Counted from the stretch's first letter, positions 34,669 to 47,729 are shown. The stretch: 64,000 nt of DNA from Turbatrix aceti (GCA_963969345.1 OZ017767.1:1550001-1614000), one strand, 5' to 3'. Made by a program: numbers and translations. Notes: generated by a model from the letters alone, not told the origin.

Positions 34669-36117
34669 TCAAAGAAAAACAATCCGTCTGAAATCGAAGT
34701 CCTTGGTAGAAGCGTTGTAGGCAATGGCGAGGTCGTCGGTCCAGCGCATGCGTGGTCGTCCTAGCGGTCGCTTGGCTTCCACGTAGTCTTCTGTGGGGCG
34801 CCAGTCTGACAGTCGGACTGCCCAGTTGTCGTCGTCGGTCGTCGCGAGCGATTTGGCGTATTTCTGCTTGCGGCGGCGGGCGGATTCGTTCCAGTCTTTG
34901 AGCTTGGTGCGCTTCCGGATGGATTCGGATGGGACTTTGTCGCTCAAACGCACCTCTAAGATAGCACGTTCGAGGCGACGTTGTCCCCGCTGGAGGGTTT
35001 CGATTCCGGCGTCGGTGAGTGCCCAGGTTTCGCAGCCGTAGAGGACTGCTGGCTTTATGCACTGCTCGATGAGTCGCCGTTTCAGCCCCATTTTGACTTG
35101 GCGTGAGCGCAGGAAGTCTTTGTACTTGAAATACGCCTTTCGTCCTGCCGTCATTCTTTTGATAATTTCTTTCTTGTGGTCTCTCGGCCAGGAGAAGAGC
35201 TGTCCAAGATAGACAAACTCTTTTACTCTTTCGACCGGAAAACCGTTCAGTAGAATCGTCGCGTCGTCTTTCGAGTTGCTCATCCACTTGGTCTTGCCGA
35301 TGTTGATTTCCAGACCGACAGAGAGAGCTTCGTCGGCCAGGTCCTGCAGCATGGCTTGAGCTGTGGGAGCATCTGGTGCCAGGAGCGCAATGTCGTCGGC
35401 GTAGGCAAGGTAGCAGAGTCGGTGCCTGCCAATTTGGAATCCTCGATTTGACCAGTCAATGTTATTGAGCACAGACTGGAGGACAAGGATGAAGAGGAGG
35501 GGGGAAAGTGAATCTCCCTGGCGAACACCCCTTTGAGTGGCAAAGCAGGCAGCGATGTCCCCTACACGTACAGCAGAGCTGCTGTTGGCGTAGAGGAGCT
35601 GGATGTACTGCACCAGTGGTTCCTCGACTCCGATGGCTCGTAAAGAACGCCAGATGGCGTCGTACGAAATGGTGTCGAAAGCCTTGCGAAAGTCGACGAA
35701 GATGGCGTAAAGCGGAAGTTGGAACTCTCCACACTTTTCCGCCAGCATGTTCAGCGCGTGAATTTGTGTCGTCGTTGACATCTTCTTTCGGAAACCTGCT
35801 TGTTCCGGTGGTATGGCTGAGGCTTCTTCACATTGCCGTTGCACGCGGTTTTTGATCACTTTGGTTGTGGCCTTGTACAGCGACGACAGCAGGGAAATCG
35901 GGCGGTAGTTCTCGATTTTTGCTGCGTCTCCCTTCTTGAACAGCAGGATGGTGTCTGAAAAAGCAAATTTCTCAGGAACAACACCTGTAGTTGCAGTGGA
36001 GTTGAGAAGGTGTTGTACGGGACCTGCAAGGGAATTGGCAATCGGGCGTATGGAAGAGCCCCGAACGCCGTCAGCTCCCGGAGCAGCTCTTGCCTTGCAA
36101 GTTTTCAACGCGGCTGC
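34669..36117 (-). CDS. RTE reverse transcriptase (downstream half)
   Basis: An open frame of about 483 codons with ordered reverse-transcriptase blocks: APGADGV, NYRPISLLS, EQAGFRKKMSTTTQIHAL, FVDFRKAFDTISYDAIW, GVRQGDSLSPLLFILVL and the catalytic LAYADDIALL (YADD codons about 35392-35403). These are followed by the thumb-like INIGKTKWM and VKEFVYLGQLFS, and the C-terminal RPLGRPRMRWTDDLA segment characteristic of RTE elements. It copies element RNA at a nicked target. The upstream end is cut at 36118-36119 by the DNA element, so on its own it lacks the endonuclease. The enzyme core looks intact. Confidence 0.92.
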   Translation of the reverse strand, partial: AAALKTCKARAAPGADGVRGSSIRPIANSLAGPVQHLLNSTATTGVVPEKFAFSDTILLFKKGDAAKIENYRPISLLSSLYKATTKVIKNRVQRQCEEASAIPPEQAGFRKKMSTTTQIHALNMLAEKCGEFQLPLYAIFVDFRKAFDTISYDAIWRSLRAIGVEEPLVQYIQLLYANSSSAVRVGDIAACFATQRGVRQGDSLSPLLFILVLQSVLNNIDWSNRGFQIGRHRLCYLAYADDIALLAPDAPTAQAMLQDLADEALSVGLEINIGKTKWMSNSKDDATILLNGFPVERVKEFVYLGQLFSWPRDHKKEIIKRMTAGRKAYFKYKDFLRSRQVKMGLKRRLIEQCIKPAVLYGCETWALTDAGIETLQRGQRRLERAILEVRLSDKVPSESIRKRTKLKDWNESARRRKQKYAKSLATTDDDNWAVRLSDWRPTEDYVEAKRPLGRPRMRWTDDLAIAYNASTKDFDFRRIVFL

Positions 36118-36119
36118 TA

Positions 36120-38192
36120 CTCACAAAAAAATTTCGTTTATAGTCACATCTATAAAACACTTTTATACACAGTGTCTACAATTCGGAGTAGACAAAAGTA
36201 TAGAACCAGCAATGCATCTTCATTTTTTTCAATCGGCTATAGACAAAAGTATATAAACGAGCGCAAATATCTCAAGAAAAATCAGGGGGAAGGTCGCGAC
36301 TGCCGACGCTTTCGCATGTTGCGCACGAGTCAATGAACTTTCGCGATGAGGATTTCAAATCAAATTTAAAAAAATTGTAACTCAGCCCAAAATTCAGTTT
36401 TTTTTATGAAATTTTGTTTACAGACAGATTCAAGGGTGTTCTTTATGCTGACATAATTCTTTTTTTTTAATTCGTTCAAAATTAACAAAATCGAAGGAGG
36501 TATGGTAGAAAAATCGCGGCGCATAAACAAAATTAGCTATGAAGGCAAACAAAAGCAATTCTGAAGCGAAACAAAATTCTCTAACTGATTTTAAATAAAA
36601 AAGTATACCTTATCACCTTAGAAGTTTCGAAAAAAATGAAATTTCTGAGAAAAATTAGGTTTTTGGAACTTTTTAGAACTCAATTTAAAAAACGGAGTAC
36701 GCCATTCGCTTCAGCGTTCATTTCTGCCCCGGATCCTACTTTTTCGCGTAAATGCATTTCGAACGCGATCCATGCCGATTTTTTTACCGAACCCTACTTT
36801 GAAAAATTTTGGTGTTTGCTCAACAAAAAAAGGGAGGTTCAGGAGAAAATTTGCACTGGCGCACGGAAAAAATATGAAATTCTGAAACAATCAATCCAGA
36901 TGTAAAAGATACTGTAGAATCCGATTCTGATTTTAGTTTTTGGATTACACTTCGAAAAAGTTTCGAAAATTCATTTTTCAGACAAAAGTTTTAGAAGTTT
37001 GAGTTTTTCAGGCATTTGAAAATTATTTTGAAGCATGTGCATATTTTTACTAGATAGAGAATTTTGTTGTGCTTCGAAATCATTTTGAACTGCATGTATA
37101 ACTTTATTTGTTACCAAGTAATGAATTTTCTAGTACACCTCCTTCAATTTTGGCAAAAGTGAAAATTTTGAAAAACGTGAATAGAGAAGTTCGAACGACA
37201 ATGCTCGATTCTATTTTTTCACAATAAAAAACTTTTAAATATCAATTCAAAAACCAAAGTTTTTGAATTTAGATATAAATTTCGTCCAAATACATAATTT
37301 CACAACTTGCGCGATCTGCGACTTTTCCGTTGTTGAGGAGAGGAGTCTCAACACGAATGTTGCGTCGCAGCGCTCGGTTTGTTCAGCCGAACTTTGTTAT
37401 TTTTTTGTCTATGTTATTTTCTTCGAGCGAGTTGCAGTTGTTGTTTTTTTTGGCTTGATTTATTTTGTTTTTGTTTCAGACTCATCCGGCGACATCCTCC
37501 AGCGTGTACAACCTATCGACAACTTTATCCGAGCTCTTCCACCGACGTAGGTTTTTGAATTTTTCCAAGTTTTTGGGTGTTTTTACTATTTTTTGTATAC
37601 CAACCAAGTTTCAACCATTTTCTTTCCTTTTCATGCGATTGTGCCATGAGAGTTCTGCAATTTGTTAGGTAGAATTGCGCTGCGACAGCTGGGGTGCCAA
37701 GATTTGGCTTCACAATTGCAAAAAAGGTAAAAAAACGGTTGAAAGGCAGTTGACATCAAATTTTGGGGCAGAAAAGTTTCAGGGTTTGATTTGTTTTCAG
37801 TGGTGCCTCGAGACTTTCAGATGACTTCAATCCTGTCCCAGCTACAACCATTTACCGCATCATCCAAGCAAAAGCCAAGTCCACGATGCTTCACAGAGAA
37901 AAATGAAGAAGACTTCGACGATGCATTCATTTTTTTGTTTTGTTTTATGTTTTGTCATTTATTTATTTATTTTGTTAGTAAACGAATGCCTGAAGGTGCC
38001 AAAAAGTAATACTCAGTGGATGCCGTGAAGCGGGAAGGGAAGCCTGAAAATCAAAAGCAATGAAAACGTGTTTGACACGCTTTGCCAAGCTTGTTTGATT
38101 TATAGTTTTGTGTATCAGGTGCTGAAGTCATAGTTATGTCTATAACTCTTTATAGACATATCTACTTACATTTAGATATATTTTTTTGTGAG
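36120..38192. mobile_element. TA-flanked DNA element A (2.07 kb) inside the RTE
   Basis: The two ends, CTCACAAAAAAAT and its complement, are directly flanked by TA (36118-36119, 38193-38194). Removal restores the RTE frame, so the boundaries are secure. Sub-terminal regions contain repeated TATAGAC and AGACAAAAGTAT motifs. The interior (about 36295-37850) is homologous in inverted orientation to the interior of element B (about 46500-48070). Its termini bear no resemblance to those of B. No transposase of a known family is recognised. Conserved blocks separated by diverged AT-rich stretches look like exons and introns. Confidence 0.8.
36636..36905 (+). CDS. Conserved 89-residue frame in element A
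   Basis: Begins MKFLRKIRFLELFRTQF and contains FASAFISAPDP, SRKCISNAIHADFF and EPYFEKFWCLL. The same frame, of exactly the same length (89 residues), exists in element B at 47729-47460 with about 83% identity by eye. It is preceded in both by the same in-frame NKK..LITLEVSKK, and no stop has arisen in either copy. The peptide is basic, with several aromatic residues, no signal peptide and no recognised domain. It could be a bona fide small protein, one exon of a longer spliced product, or chance conservation between young copies. Confidence 0.4.
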   Translation: MKFLRKIRFLELFRTQFKKRSTPFASAFISAPDPTFSRKCISNAIHADFFTEPYFEKFWCLLNKKREVQEKICTGARKKYEILKQSIQM

Positions 38193-38194
38193 TA

Positions 38195-39335
38195 TTTCTT
38201 CCTTTTCGAAATGGATGGCAATCGGTGGAGTCGGTGGCTGCAGTGTTCCTTCGACAGAGTGGTAGAGCTCTGAGTAAAAGTCGCCGATGCGCTGAGCTGA
38301 TTTCTCTACTACATCTTGGCTTGCGAATTCTTCGCCTGCCAATAGTAGCGCCTTCTTTGCGTACAGAGCGTTCTGCCGCCCCTGACGGAGGCGACCAGAT
38401 TGCACCGCCTTTTCAACGATCATCATGTGACGTCGGTGGAGATCTTCTCTGAAGGAAAAACGCACCTGCTTGCACATCTGCACATACTCAAGATTGGCGC
38501 GTGTGGACGTGGATCTTGTCGACTCAAAGTGCCTGCGCAGAGCAAGAAGCAGTCTTGTCTTTGGCGACACTCGAGGAGGGAGGGTATCGTACGTCGTGGC
38601 TGCCGTGGTCGCTCGGTTGATTATGTCGGTGATCTTCTTGTAGTCCGTTTCCGTTGAACCGGAGCTTTGAAACGACAAGAGCTCTGGTGTCGCGTTTGCG
38701 GTCAGAAGATGCAGGCCAACGACAGGGGCTCCTCGCTTTGGTAACACCTTCTTGGGAAGCCATTTCAGATGCAACCGACAGCGCAGGAGGCGGTGGTCGC
38801 TGTTGATGTCAAAGGTGTTGATAACCGACACATCTTGTACGGCTTTGATGTTCCGTGCAAGAACGTAGTCGATCTCTTTCTTGAACCCGAGGTTGCACCT
38901 CAGCGTCCACTTTCTACCCGCTCTCTTCTCAAAGTATGTGTTGGCTGCGTGCAGACGATTCTCTTCGCAGAATGCCGCCAACTGGCTGCCGTGGTTGTTC
39001 CGTACTTGTCCCTTCGCATGTTGCCCGATGAACTGTTCGCCCTCTTCTCTACTGCCGATAGTCGCGTTGAAGTCTCCGAGTATGATGAGTTGCTGGTACG
39101 GCCGGTCAGAAATGACTCGGCCAAGCAGGACGAGGAAATCTTCGTATTGATCGTCGCCGAGACCGGACTGGGGCGCATACACTTGCAAAAGACGCATTGT
39201 ACGGCCGAGCGGCAGACGGATGATCAACTCCAACAATCGATCGGAGTGAAAGAATGGGCGTATGCGAGGGACAAGACTGGAGGGGACGTAGAAGCCAACA
39301 CCACCATGCGTTTTGTTTTTACTTCTGGAGCTAAA
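38195..39335 (-). CDS. RTE endonuclease (upstream half, 5'-truncated)
   Basis: The frame on the minus strand contains GGVGFYV, LQVYAPQSG, ILGDFNATIG, KEIDYVLA and SDHRLLRC, the signature order of apurinic/apyrimidinic-type endonucleases of non-LTR elements. The N-terminal WNVRTL-type block is absent, indicating 5' truncation near 39335. A linker region rich in Arg and Ser follows, and the frame meets the inserted DNA element at FEKEEI. It nicks the target to prime reverse transcription. No plausible start codon remains at the 5' end. Confidence 0.85.
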
Positions 39336-41449
39336 AATTATCCGATTCGACTGTTTTTTTTATTTTCGGCCAATTTCAAACAAAAATCATGGTGCAAAGT
39401 GAACCAACAGTTATGTAGATTGCATGCATGTGTAAATTACAAATACATAGAAATTATTATACCACAGTTTTCTAAAATATAAAAACAGGAACAAAATTTT
39501 CGAACTTAAATGTCTTCATTTTGTGTTTTTTTTGCATCATCATTACCGATCGGGCAAACAATTCCTGTGATTAACCTTGCACCCGAGCACATTGTGGTAC
39601 TTTGATCACCGTCTTGGCAGCGTGCGTTCTTTGAATAGATTTGTCAGGAACAAAAATCCGTACTTTGGTCAAACGGGATTTGTTGTGTGTGTTTGCATTC
39701 ACTTAAAAACTAAAAAATATAAAAGTCGATACAATTAAGGTCAAATTATATTTTATTTTTTGTGCGTGCATGTTGGTAAAGGTTCATGTCATCAAATTCA
39801 GTATTTTAGGCAACAACAAACACCCAAAAATAGACTACACAGTTGCGTTGATACCAGTATCCACGCAAGAAGTGTGATATGCGTTTCTTGCAGAAGAAAA
39901 GTGTTTTTCGCACGGAAATAAGGATGCAGAAAAACGAAGAAGGTGCATTACTAGGATTGCGAAAGGTACACGAAGGCCTTTTGGACAGTTAAAAAAAAAA
40001 AAAAAAAAAAAGTTATCAACTACTACTTACATATTAACTTCCAGTAACCAGTTTTATGATAATTAAATATAAGTGCATGTTTGGTGCGAAATTATAACAA
40101 ATTATTGAACAAGTAGAAATCATTTCACAATGCCATTTATTACAGAATGAATAATCTTTGTGCTTTGTTGTCAACTGCAACATTGATTTGCGATGCGTAG
40201 AAACAATACTGCTCTCTTCTCAGCATAAACAACTGCTTATTTACGACTTTTACAACAGACGTTCATTTCTCACAAGTCGCAAAACAAAATTGAGTAACAA
40301 ATTGCGCAGTTTGTATTTTTATAAAAAATGTATAACTTACATTTTTTTTTACGATTTTGTTAATCAAAAATGTACTTTATAAATACAATTTTGTTTACTT
40401 CAATTTGAAACTCGACGACAAACATTGTAGTTGCTACAGTTTTAATGCCAATTTTACATTATACATATTTTCCAAAACAATTGTGCACGCAGTTTGTGGA
40501 TGTTTTGTTCTAAAAAAATATTATTTGAACCCGAACCTAGACTCGACACGAAATTCCTGGTTTTTGTATTGGGTATTCCAAATTTTCGGGTCCAGGTCAC
40601 CTAATAGTTTTGAGTTCAGGTCCGGGTCAGGTATCTGAGTTTAATGCATGCATGCATGGATGCAGACTGTTCAAAGATCGACAATCGATGGATGAAGTAA
40701 ATCGCAAATAAACAAGTCAGTCAGTCACGCTGGTTGTACTGCTTTATCTTCAATCAACCAAAGTACACCCTCCTTGGGTAAAAAAAGCGTTCGTTGTATA
40801 CTCGTCAATAGCAATCACATCGAATGAAAAAAGTAGCAGTGCTCAACTTCTTCACTTCACAGTGACCAGAAAAAAAATGTGGGGAGAATGTTAGGGACTC
40901 ATTTGTGTCTTTAAAAAATGTAAACAAAAAACTATAACATTTTTATTTTTCGTACACAAAACACGGACAGTTTTGTATGATTTTGTTGCTGAAAAATAAA
41001 CTTTTGATAATTAGTTGTAATTACTCCCAATAAATGGTATTTTGTTAACAGTTATTTTACGTTTTAGTGCAAATAATTTTTTCAATGCAGATGTGATTAA
41101 TTTTTTGTTGTCCAGTTAATCACGTGTTTATTTTTTGTTATTTAGTTTATTTCTGAAAAATAACACAAAAATAAGTTTCACAAAATCTAGTATAATGTTA
41201 AATTTACAAACTTTTTACGCTATATACACACTGAAAAAACTGAAAATATACTTCGAGTCATGAAAAAAGTTGCAAAATTCGAAGTTGTGAAAATCGAAGT
41301 TGCAAAAATCGAAGTTGCAAAATTCGAAGTATGTCACTAAAGCCAGTTACATGAACAGTTAAAAATTATTTTGTATTTTCTCCTGGATGCACTAGTCATT
41401 TTTTAAAGTTACCAATTTACTTTTCACAATTTAAAAAACTGATTCACGA
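39336..41449. other. Intergenic DNA with a 15-bp tandem repeat
   Basis: AT-rich with a 22-base A-run near 39989, ATGC repeats at about 40645-40660 and the tandem repeat at 41267-41330. CAGTT outnumbers AACTG by 11 to 4 in 39961-41460 (hand count). No gene is seen. Confidence 0.5.
41267..41330 (+). repeat. 15-bp tandem repeat
   Basis: Four consecutive units of the type AAGTTGCAAAAATCG, with one or two substitutions each, followed by a partial AAGT. Confidence 0.85.
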
Positions 41450-42775
41450 TCAGTTAATCGTGATTGGATAATTTAAAAAGTTTTTGGACAATCCAGGAAG
41501 AGATGCACGACAATGATGAGCACATCCGTTGTAGCAGCATTTCTGTTTACCGGGGCAAGCTTTGTCTGCTGTGCAGGTTGATGTGCAGTATTTTGGAAAC
41601 ATGCTGTTTTCAATCGAAGGGCAACGACCTGGTTTTTCTAAAAAAAATGTCGTAATTCTCAATGAAAAATGTTCTAAACAATGAAAGAACGAACAAATTA
41701 AAACTTTGCTTTTCAAAAGAAGATTTAGTTTCTTTCATGCAAGTCAAACGTTATTTCAAAGCTTTTTAATGTTTAGAAATCAGTTTTGCAAGTATGTCAG
41801 ACACTTTACATTAACAAATTGCAAAAGTATTGTTACAAAATTTTTAATTTTTGCTTGTCCAATTACAAATTTCCACAACTCAATTAACTTTATCACAAAC
41901 AACACCGGACATCACATAAAAATCACGCTGACGTACCGCTTCCATTTAGCTCAAAATAAGTCGTCGTTACACGATGTTGATCAGTCTGCGCCTTGTTTTT
42001 GGAAATTGTTGAAGAACCCCCCAGTATGTTTGTAACATTAATAGCAGTTCTTTCTTCTCCGTCGTTGACAACTGGATGCCCAGTTGTCGAAGCCTCATTG
42101 CGTTGACCCCGTATCACAGTTTTGGGCGTCGAAAGGATGACTGTGTTGCAATCAGCCGGGGCTACGACGTCGTAGTTGGCATCGTAGTAGATCGCGTTGC
42201 ATCCGTCGCAGTAGTTGTCATAACAGTGGGCTGCCCGAGGGCATGTTCGGTTGAAATTCATACAAGGCTGGACAAAACAGTTGACTTTGTTTGCTTTTTC
42301 TGGAATTTGTTTGATCAAAAAATGAAAAAAAATATAAAGTTATATTTTTATATTTTTTTATATATAAAAAATTATAAAAAATATGAAATATAAAAAAAAA
42401 GGCTAACAGTTCACACAAACAAAAGCAGTTATATGACATTTTTTTTATTGAAAAAACAAAGAAGCGTTGATGAACAATACTGTATTTTCGTAGTTTATTT
42501 CAAAAATATTAAAAAAAAACAAAAAATATTCAAAAAAGTTAAATGCAAATTATTTGGAAGAAATCAGTTTTCCCGTATTGATAAAACTTACCTGGGCAAC
42601 ACCCATTGACGTAAACACATTTATCGACACCAGGTGAAACCTCCAGCAACTCATGACAAGTCGGACAAATCGGCGGTGTACCAGTTGAATCGGACGCTAC
42701 GGGATGACCGCTGCCATTTGCATGACAGTTAGTCAGGCTAATAAACGAAATCGCCGAAATTAGCAGTTTAAACAT
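41450..42775 (-). CDS. Secreted cysteine-rich protein with C-terminal WAP domain
   Basis: Three exons (42775-42592, 42299-41937, 41637-41450), each junction in phase 1, give 244 residues. Residues 1-18 form a signal peptide (MFKLLISAISFISLTNCHA). Two cysteine-rich modules follow (ICPTCHELL..CVYVNGCCPG and CFVQPCMNFNRTCPRAAHCYDNYCDGC). A Thr/Asn/Ser-rich linker leads to a whey-acidic-protein domain at about 184-222: KPGRCPSIE, YCTSTCTADKACPG, KQKCCYNGCAHHC, with all eight cysteines in canonical spacing. WAP proteins are secreted protease inhibitors or antimicrobials. The N-terminal half partly echoes WAP spacing (CVYVNGCCPG) and may be degenerate WAP modules. The exon arrangement suggests one module per exon. 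Confidence 0.8.
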
Positions 42776-42829
42776 TACTATTTTTACGTTTTTGTTCCGT
42801 GTAAAAAAAACGTTGTCGTTCGACAGATG

Positions 42830-42837
42830 TTTATATA
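42830..42837 (-). promoter_or_regulatory. TATA box of the WAP gene
   Basis: TATATAAA on the minus strand lies 55-62 bp upstream of the ATG at 42775. The distance suits a transcript with a leader of about 25-30 bases. Confidence 0.65.
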
Positions 42838-43681
42838 CCCAGGGATCAGTGCATCAGCTATGCTCAATGCAGCTGTTTGTGGGGTGCGAGACAGGGTGCT
42901 CATGTTGTGCACGCAGTTAAGAGATCAACAACAAATCAAATCCATGTTTTGTGTATTCAGACAGAACAATAAATACGCAGTGACTGACTACACGCTGAAA
43001 AAAATTAATTAGAGAAGCAAAAAACAAACGCTAATAAAAATTTTCATATTTTTCAAAAATATCTGAATTTTTTGTTACAGTGAAATGTTTTTTATAGAGT
43101 GTCCGTTCTGGTAAAGTCAGTGATAAAATTGTTTTTCCATAAAAAAAACAAATAGCTAACAACAAAATGTGCAACAATGCACTACTTATTAATCAGCGGC
43201 ACAGTCATAATAAATATTTTCGCTAATTATGCAGCGACTTTGATTATGTACTTTTTTATTAACACATCGGAAAAAAATAAAGTTTCATGAATTTGTCGGA
43301 TAAATAAATACTTACCAATCTATAAAAATAAAAAATAAAAAATCTAATTGATAGACCCTCAGTTAATAAAAAATGAATGCTATTTAGATAATTTGTTTTA
43401 TAATGTTTTCGTTCAAAGATCAAAAACTCTTTTCGAAATTAGTTTGGATGTCATTAAACAAATATTTTTCGAAAGTTTTGCCTCTCATAAAAAATTTATA
43501 GGCGGAGCGGAGCGTAAACCAGTCATATCGAAATTTGTACAACCTATAAATTGAGCGATCATTTTTTTCACATAGATTTCTTATCTTTGTTTTACGGCTA
43601 AGAATTTAACGATATACGAGCCAAAATTGTGTCGCATTTTTTAAATTAAAATTTTCTACAGAACAGCAAATTACAAATAAA
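42838..43681. other. Intergenic DNA, no gene seen
   Basis: AT-rich spacer between the divergently transcribed WAP gene and the small gene at 43682. A short frame at 43348-43554 has no recognisable features. Confidence 0.45.
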
Positions 43682-44063
43682 ATGGAGTTGCCAATGACAC
43701 ACACGCTCGGCGGTATGTTAAAAAATTTTTTAGTCGAATTTTATTTTTTAGTATATCTTTTTTTTAGAGATCAAAAAATGTTTGGAAGACTTCTTGGAGC
43801 GCGGCGGTGACCTCACAACCAAGAACATCCTGAACGAACTCCGAGCCCTGCCCTTCGCTGACAAAGTAAAAGTGACCAATGAAAGCCAAAAAAAGAGCTA
43901 CAAATACTTGAATTTTCAAATTGGCAGTTACGATCTCGAAATCAAAACTGAAATCAAAAAGGTCAAAAAAGCATCGGGCCGACATCAGCGAAAACAAAAA
44001 CGTTCGATGACAAAACAGGTAAACGGAAAATTGAAGTATAACAATTACCGACGACTGCAGTAA
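43682..44063 (+). CDS. Small basic hypothetical protein
   Basis: Exons 43682-43712 and 43768-44063, joined in phase 1 across a 55-bp GTATGT..TTTTTTTTAG intron, give 108 residues starting MELPMTHTLGEIKKCLEDFL. The first half is predicted helical and mixed-charge. The C-terminal third is strongly basic (VKKASGRHQRKQKRS, NNYRRLQ), which might bind nucleic acid or act as a nuclear signal. No family is recognised. AATAAA follows at about 44117. It lies 370 bp upstream of the first Arf gene on the same strand. Confidence 0.6.
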
Positions 44064-44431
44064 CGGTTTATCATTTAATTTTATGTATTGTACAGTATTG
44101 TACTGATTTCGAAACAATAAATATTTATAAAAGAATTCGGGCCTCCAGTGAAAAAAAACAAACAAGAACATAAACAAACAAATATTACCAAATCGATGCT
44201 CCCGACACGAAAACTATTATTCCCAGTTTTTGATGCAAAAATTTTTCATTTCGTCTATTTTTGCCTATCTACTTTGTTTTCTGTCTTCAAAGAAGATTTC
44301 TTTTTGTTTTCACGTTGGCTGTCGACCTTGCTTTGTTGCTTTGAGCATTTTCTTCAAGTTAGTTTCTTTTGCCTTCTGTTTGGGGACGACCAGTTATTTT
44401 TTTTCAGACTTGTGAGTGACGACACGGCGAA

Positions 44432-45785
<1,354 letters not shown>

Positions 45786-45856
45786 CACAGGCAACAACTA
45801 TTTACCAATTTTTACGCAAGTTAACCAAGTTTCGGGACATAGAAAATGAGAAAATG

Positions 45857-46131
45857 TGAGAAAATGTGGTATACCTAGGTAAAATGAAGGGACGGGCAAC
45901 GCGAAAAGCGCGGGAAAAGCGTTACGCAAGTTAACCAAGTTTTACGCAAGTAGAATTAATTCTACTTGCGTAAAAACTTGGTTTACTTGCGTAAAAATTG
46001 GTAAATAGTTGTTGCCTGTGAGTAGAATTAATTCTACTTGCGTAAAACTTGGTTAACTTGCGTAACGCTTTTCCCGCGCTTTTCGCGTTGCCCGTCCCTT
46101 CATTTTACCTAGGTATACCACATTTTCTCAC
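45857..46131. repeat. 110-bp-arm palindrome near the left end of element B
   Basis: Arms at about 45857-45966 and 46022-46131 are almost perfect inverted copies around a 55-bp core that holds another terminal copy. Each arm contains its own small palindrome GTAGAATTAATTCTAC. The arrangement suggests insertion of one element end into another, or hairpin-mediated duplication. Confidence 0.8.
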
Positions 46132-47459
46132 TTTTCACATTTTTATTGTCCAAATTCGCAAAACAAGTAACAAAAAAAAACAAGTAACAAAAAAAATCAA
46201 AACATACAATTATCAATGATGAAAAAAAATGATCCGCTGATGTCGCATGGTATTCTTCCGCGGTTTTGTTGCTTCTGTGTGCTTCTTTTGATGGACTTCT
46301 CGTAATTGCACCGTGTTCATGTCGGACGTCTCGATCGCAGCTTCTGAAGATGTTTCATCGCTTAATGATCATCACGTCGTCGCCGTCAATGTCGATTTCA
46401 TCGCTGCCTCTCGCTTGCTGCTGAAGTCATCCTCGTGAAGCCGATTGGGCCTAAAAACCAAGAAAGTTAGCCCGGTTTTCAATTTTTTCCCAAAAACTTA
46501 CATTTTGCACGCAGGCAAGGATGTCTGAAGGCTGTGTGAAGTAATCTGAAAGCTTGGAAGAATTACTGAATACAAAATAAAACCCCAGGTATTTTTATTA
46601 AAAAATTTGATGCCAACTGCCCTTCATTCATTTTTTTCCTTTTTCTGCAATTGTGAAGCCAAATCTTGGCACCCCAGCTGTCGCAGCGCAATCCTACCTA
46701 ACAAATCGCAGAACTCTCATGGCACAATCGCATAAAATGGAAAAAAAATGATTAAAACTTGGTTGGTATACAAAAAATAGTGAAACCGCCCCAAAACTTG
46801 GAAAAATTCAAAAACCCACGTCGGTGGAGGAAGGTTTGCTCGGATAAGGGTGCCGGTAGGTTGTACATGCTTGGAGGGTGTCGCCGGATGAGTCTGAAAC
46901 AAAACCAAAACAATTCACGCTAAAAAAACAACAGTTACAACACGAACGAGAAAAAAATAACATAGACAAAAAAAGAACAAAGTTGGGCTGATCAAGCCGA
47001 GCGCTTCGACGCAACATTCGTGTTGAGACTCCTCAACAACGGAAAAGTCGCAGAACGCGCTATTTGTAAAATTAATTGGACGAAATTTATTTCTAAATTC
47101 GAAAACTTAGGTTTTTGAATAGATATTTGTAAATTTTTTGTTTTGATAAAATAGAATCGAGTATTGTCGTTCGAACTGGGCTATTGGCGTTTTTCAAAAT
47201 TTTCATTTTTGACAAAATTAAAGGAGGTGTACTAGAAAATTCATTACTTGGTAAAAAATAAAGTTACACGCAAAATTACAAATGATTTCGAAGCACAACA
47301 AAATTCTCTATCTATTAAAAATATAAACATGCTTTGAAATAATTTTCAAATGCCTGAAAAACTCAAACTTCTAAAACTTTTGCCTGAAAAATGAATTTTC
47401 GAAACTTTTTCGAAGTGTAATCCAAAAACTAAAATCAGAATCGAATTCTACAGTATCTT

Positions 47460-47729
47460 TTACATCCGTAGTGATTGTGTCAGAATTTTACATTTATTCC
47501 GCGCGCCAGTGCAAATTTTCTTCTGAACCTCCCTTTTTTTGGTGAGCAGACACCAAAATTTTTCAAAGTAGGGTTCGGTAAAAAAATCGGCATGAATCGC
47601 GTTCGAAATGCATTTACGCGAAAAAATAGGATCCGGGGCAGAAATGAACGCTGAAGCGAATGGCGTACTCAGATTTTTTAATCGAGTTCTAAAAAGTTCC
47701 GAAAACCTAGTTTTTCTCAGAAATTTCAT
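47460..47729 (-). CDS. Conserved 89-residue frame in element B
   Basis: Begins MKFLRKTRFSELFRTRL and ends with a stop at the same position as the frame in element A. By eye about 15 of 89 residues differ. The conserved core includes FASAFISAPDP, SRKCISNAIHADFF and EPYFEKFWCLL. No recognised domain. See the copy at 36636-36905. Confidence 0.4.
   Translation of the reverse strand: MKFLRKTRFSELFRTRLKNLSTPFASAFISAPDPIFSRKCISNAIHADFFTEPYFEKFWCLLTKKREVQKKICTGARNKCKILTQSLRM

Larger units (their letters stand above)
34594..39335 (-). mobile_element. RTE-clade non-LTR retrotransposon, split by an insertion
   Basis: The minus strand carries an apurinic-type endonuclease (39335-38195) followed by a reverse transcriptase (36117-34669). 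The frame continues from one to the other once the TA-flanked DNA element at 36120-38192 and one TA copy are ignored. The 3' end has a short tandem repeat (AATTG units at 34596-34612), typical of RTE elements. The 5' end seems truncated within the endonuclease, because the N-terminal endonuclease motifs are missing. Both halves lack internal stops, so both the retrotransposition and the interruption look fairly recent. Confidence 0.9.
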
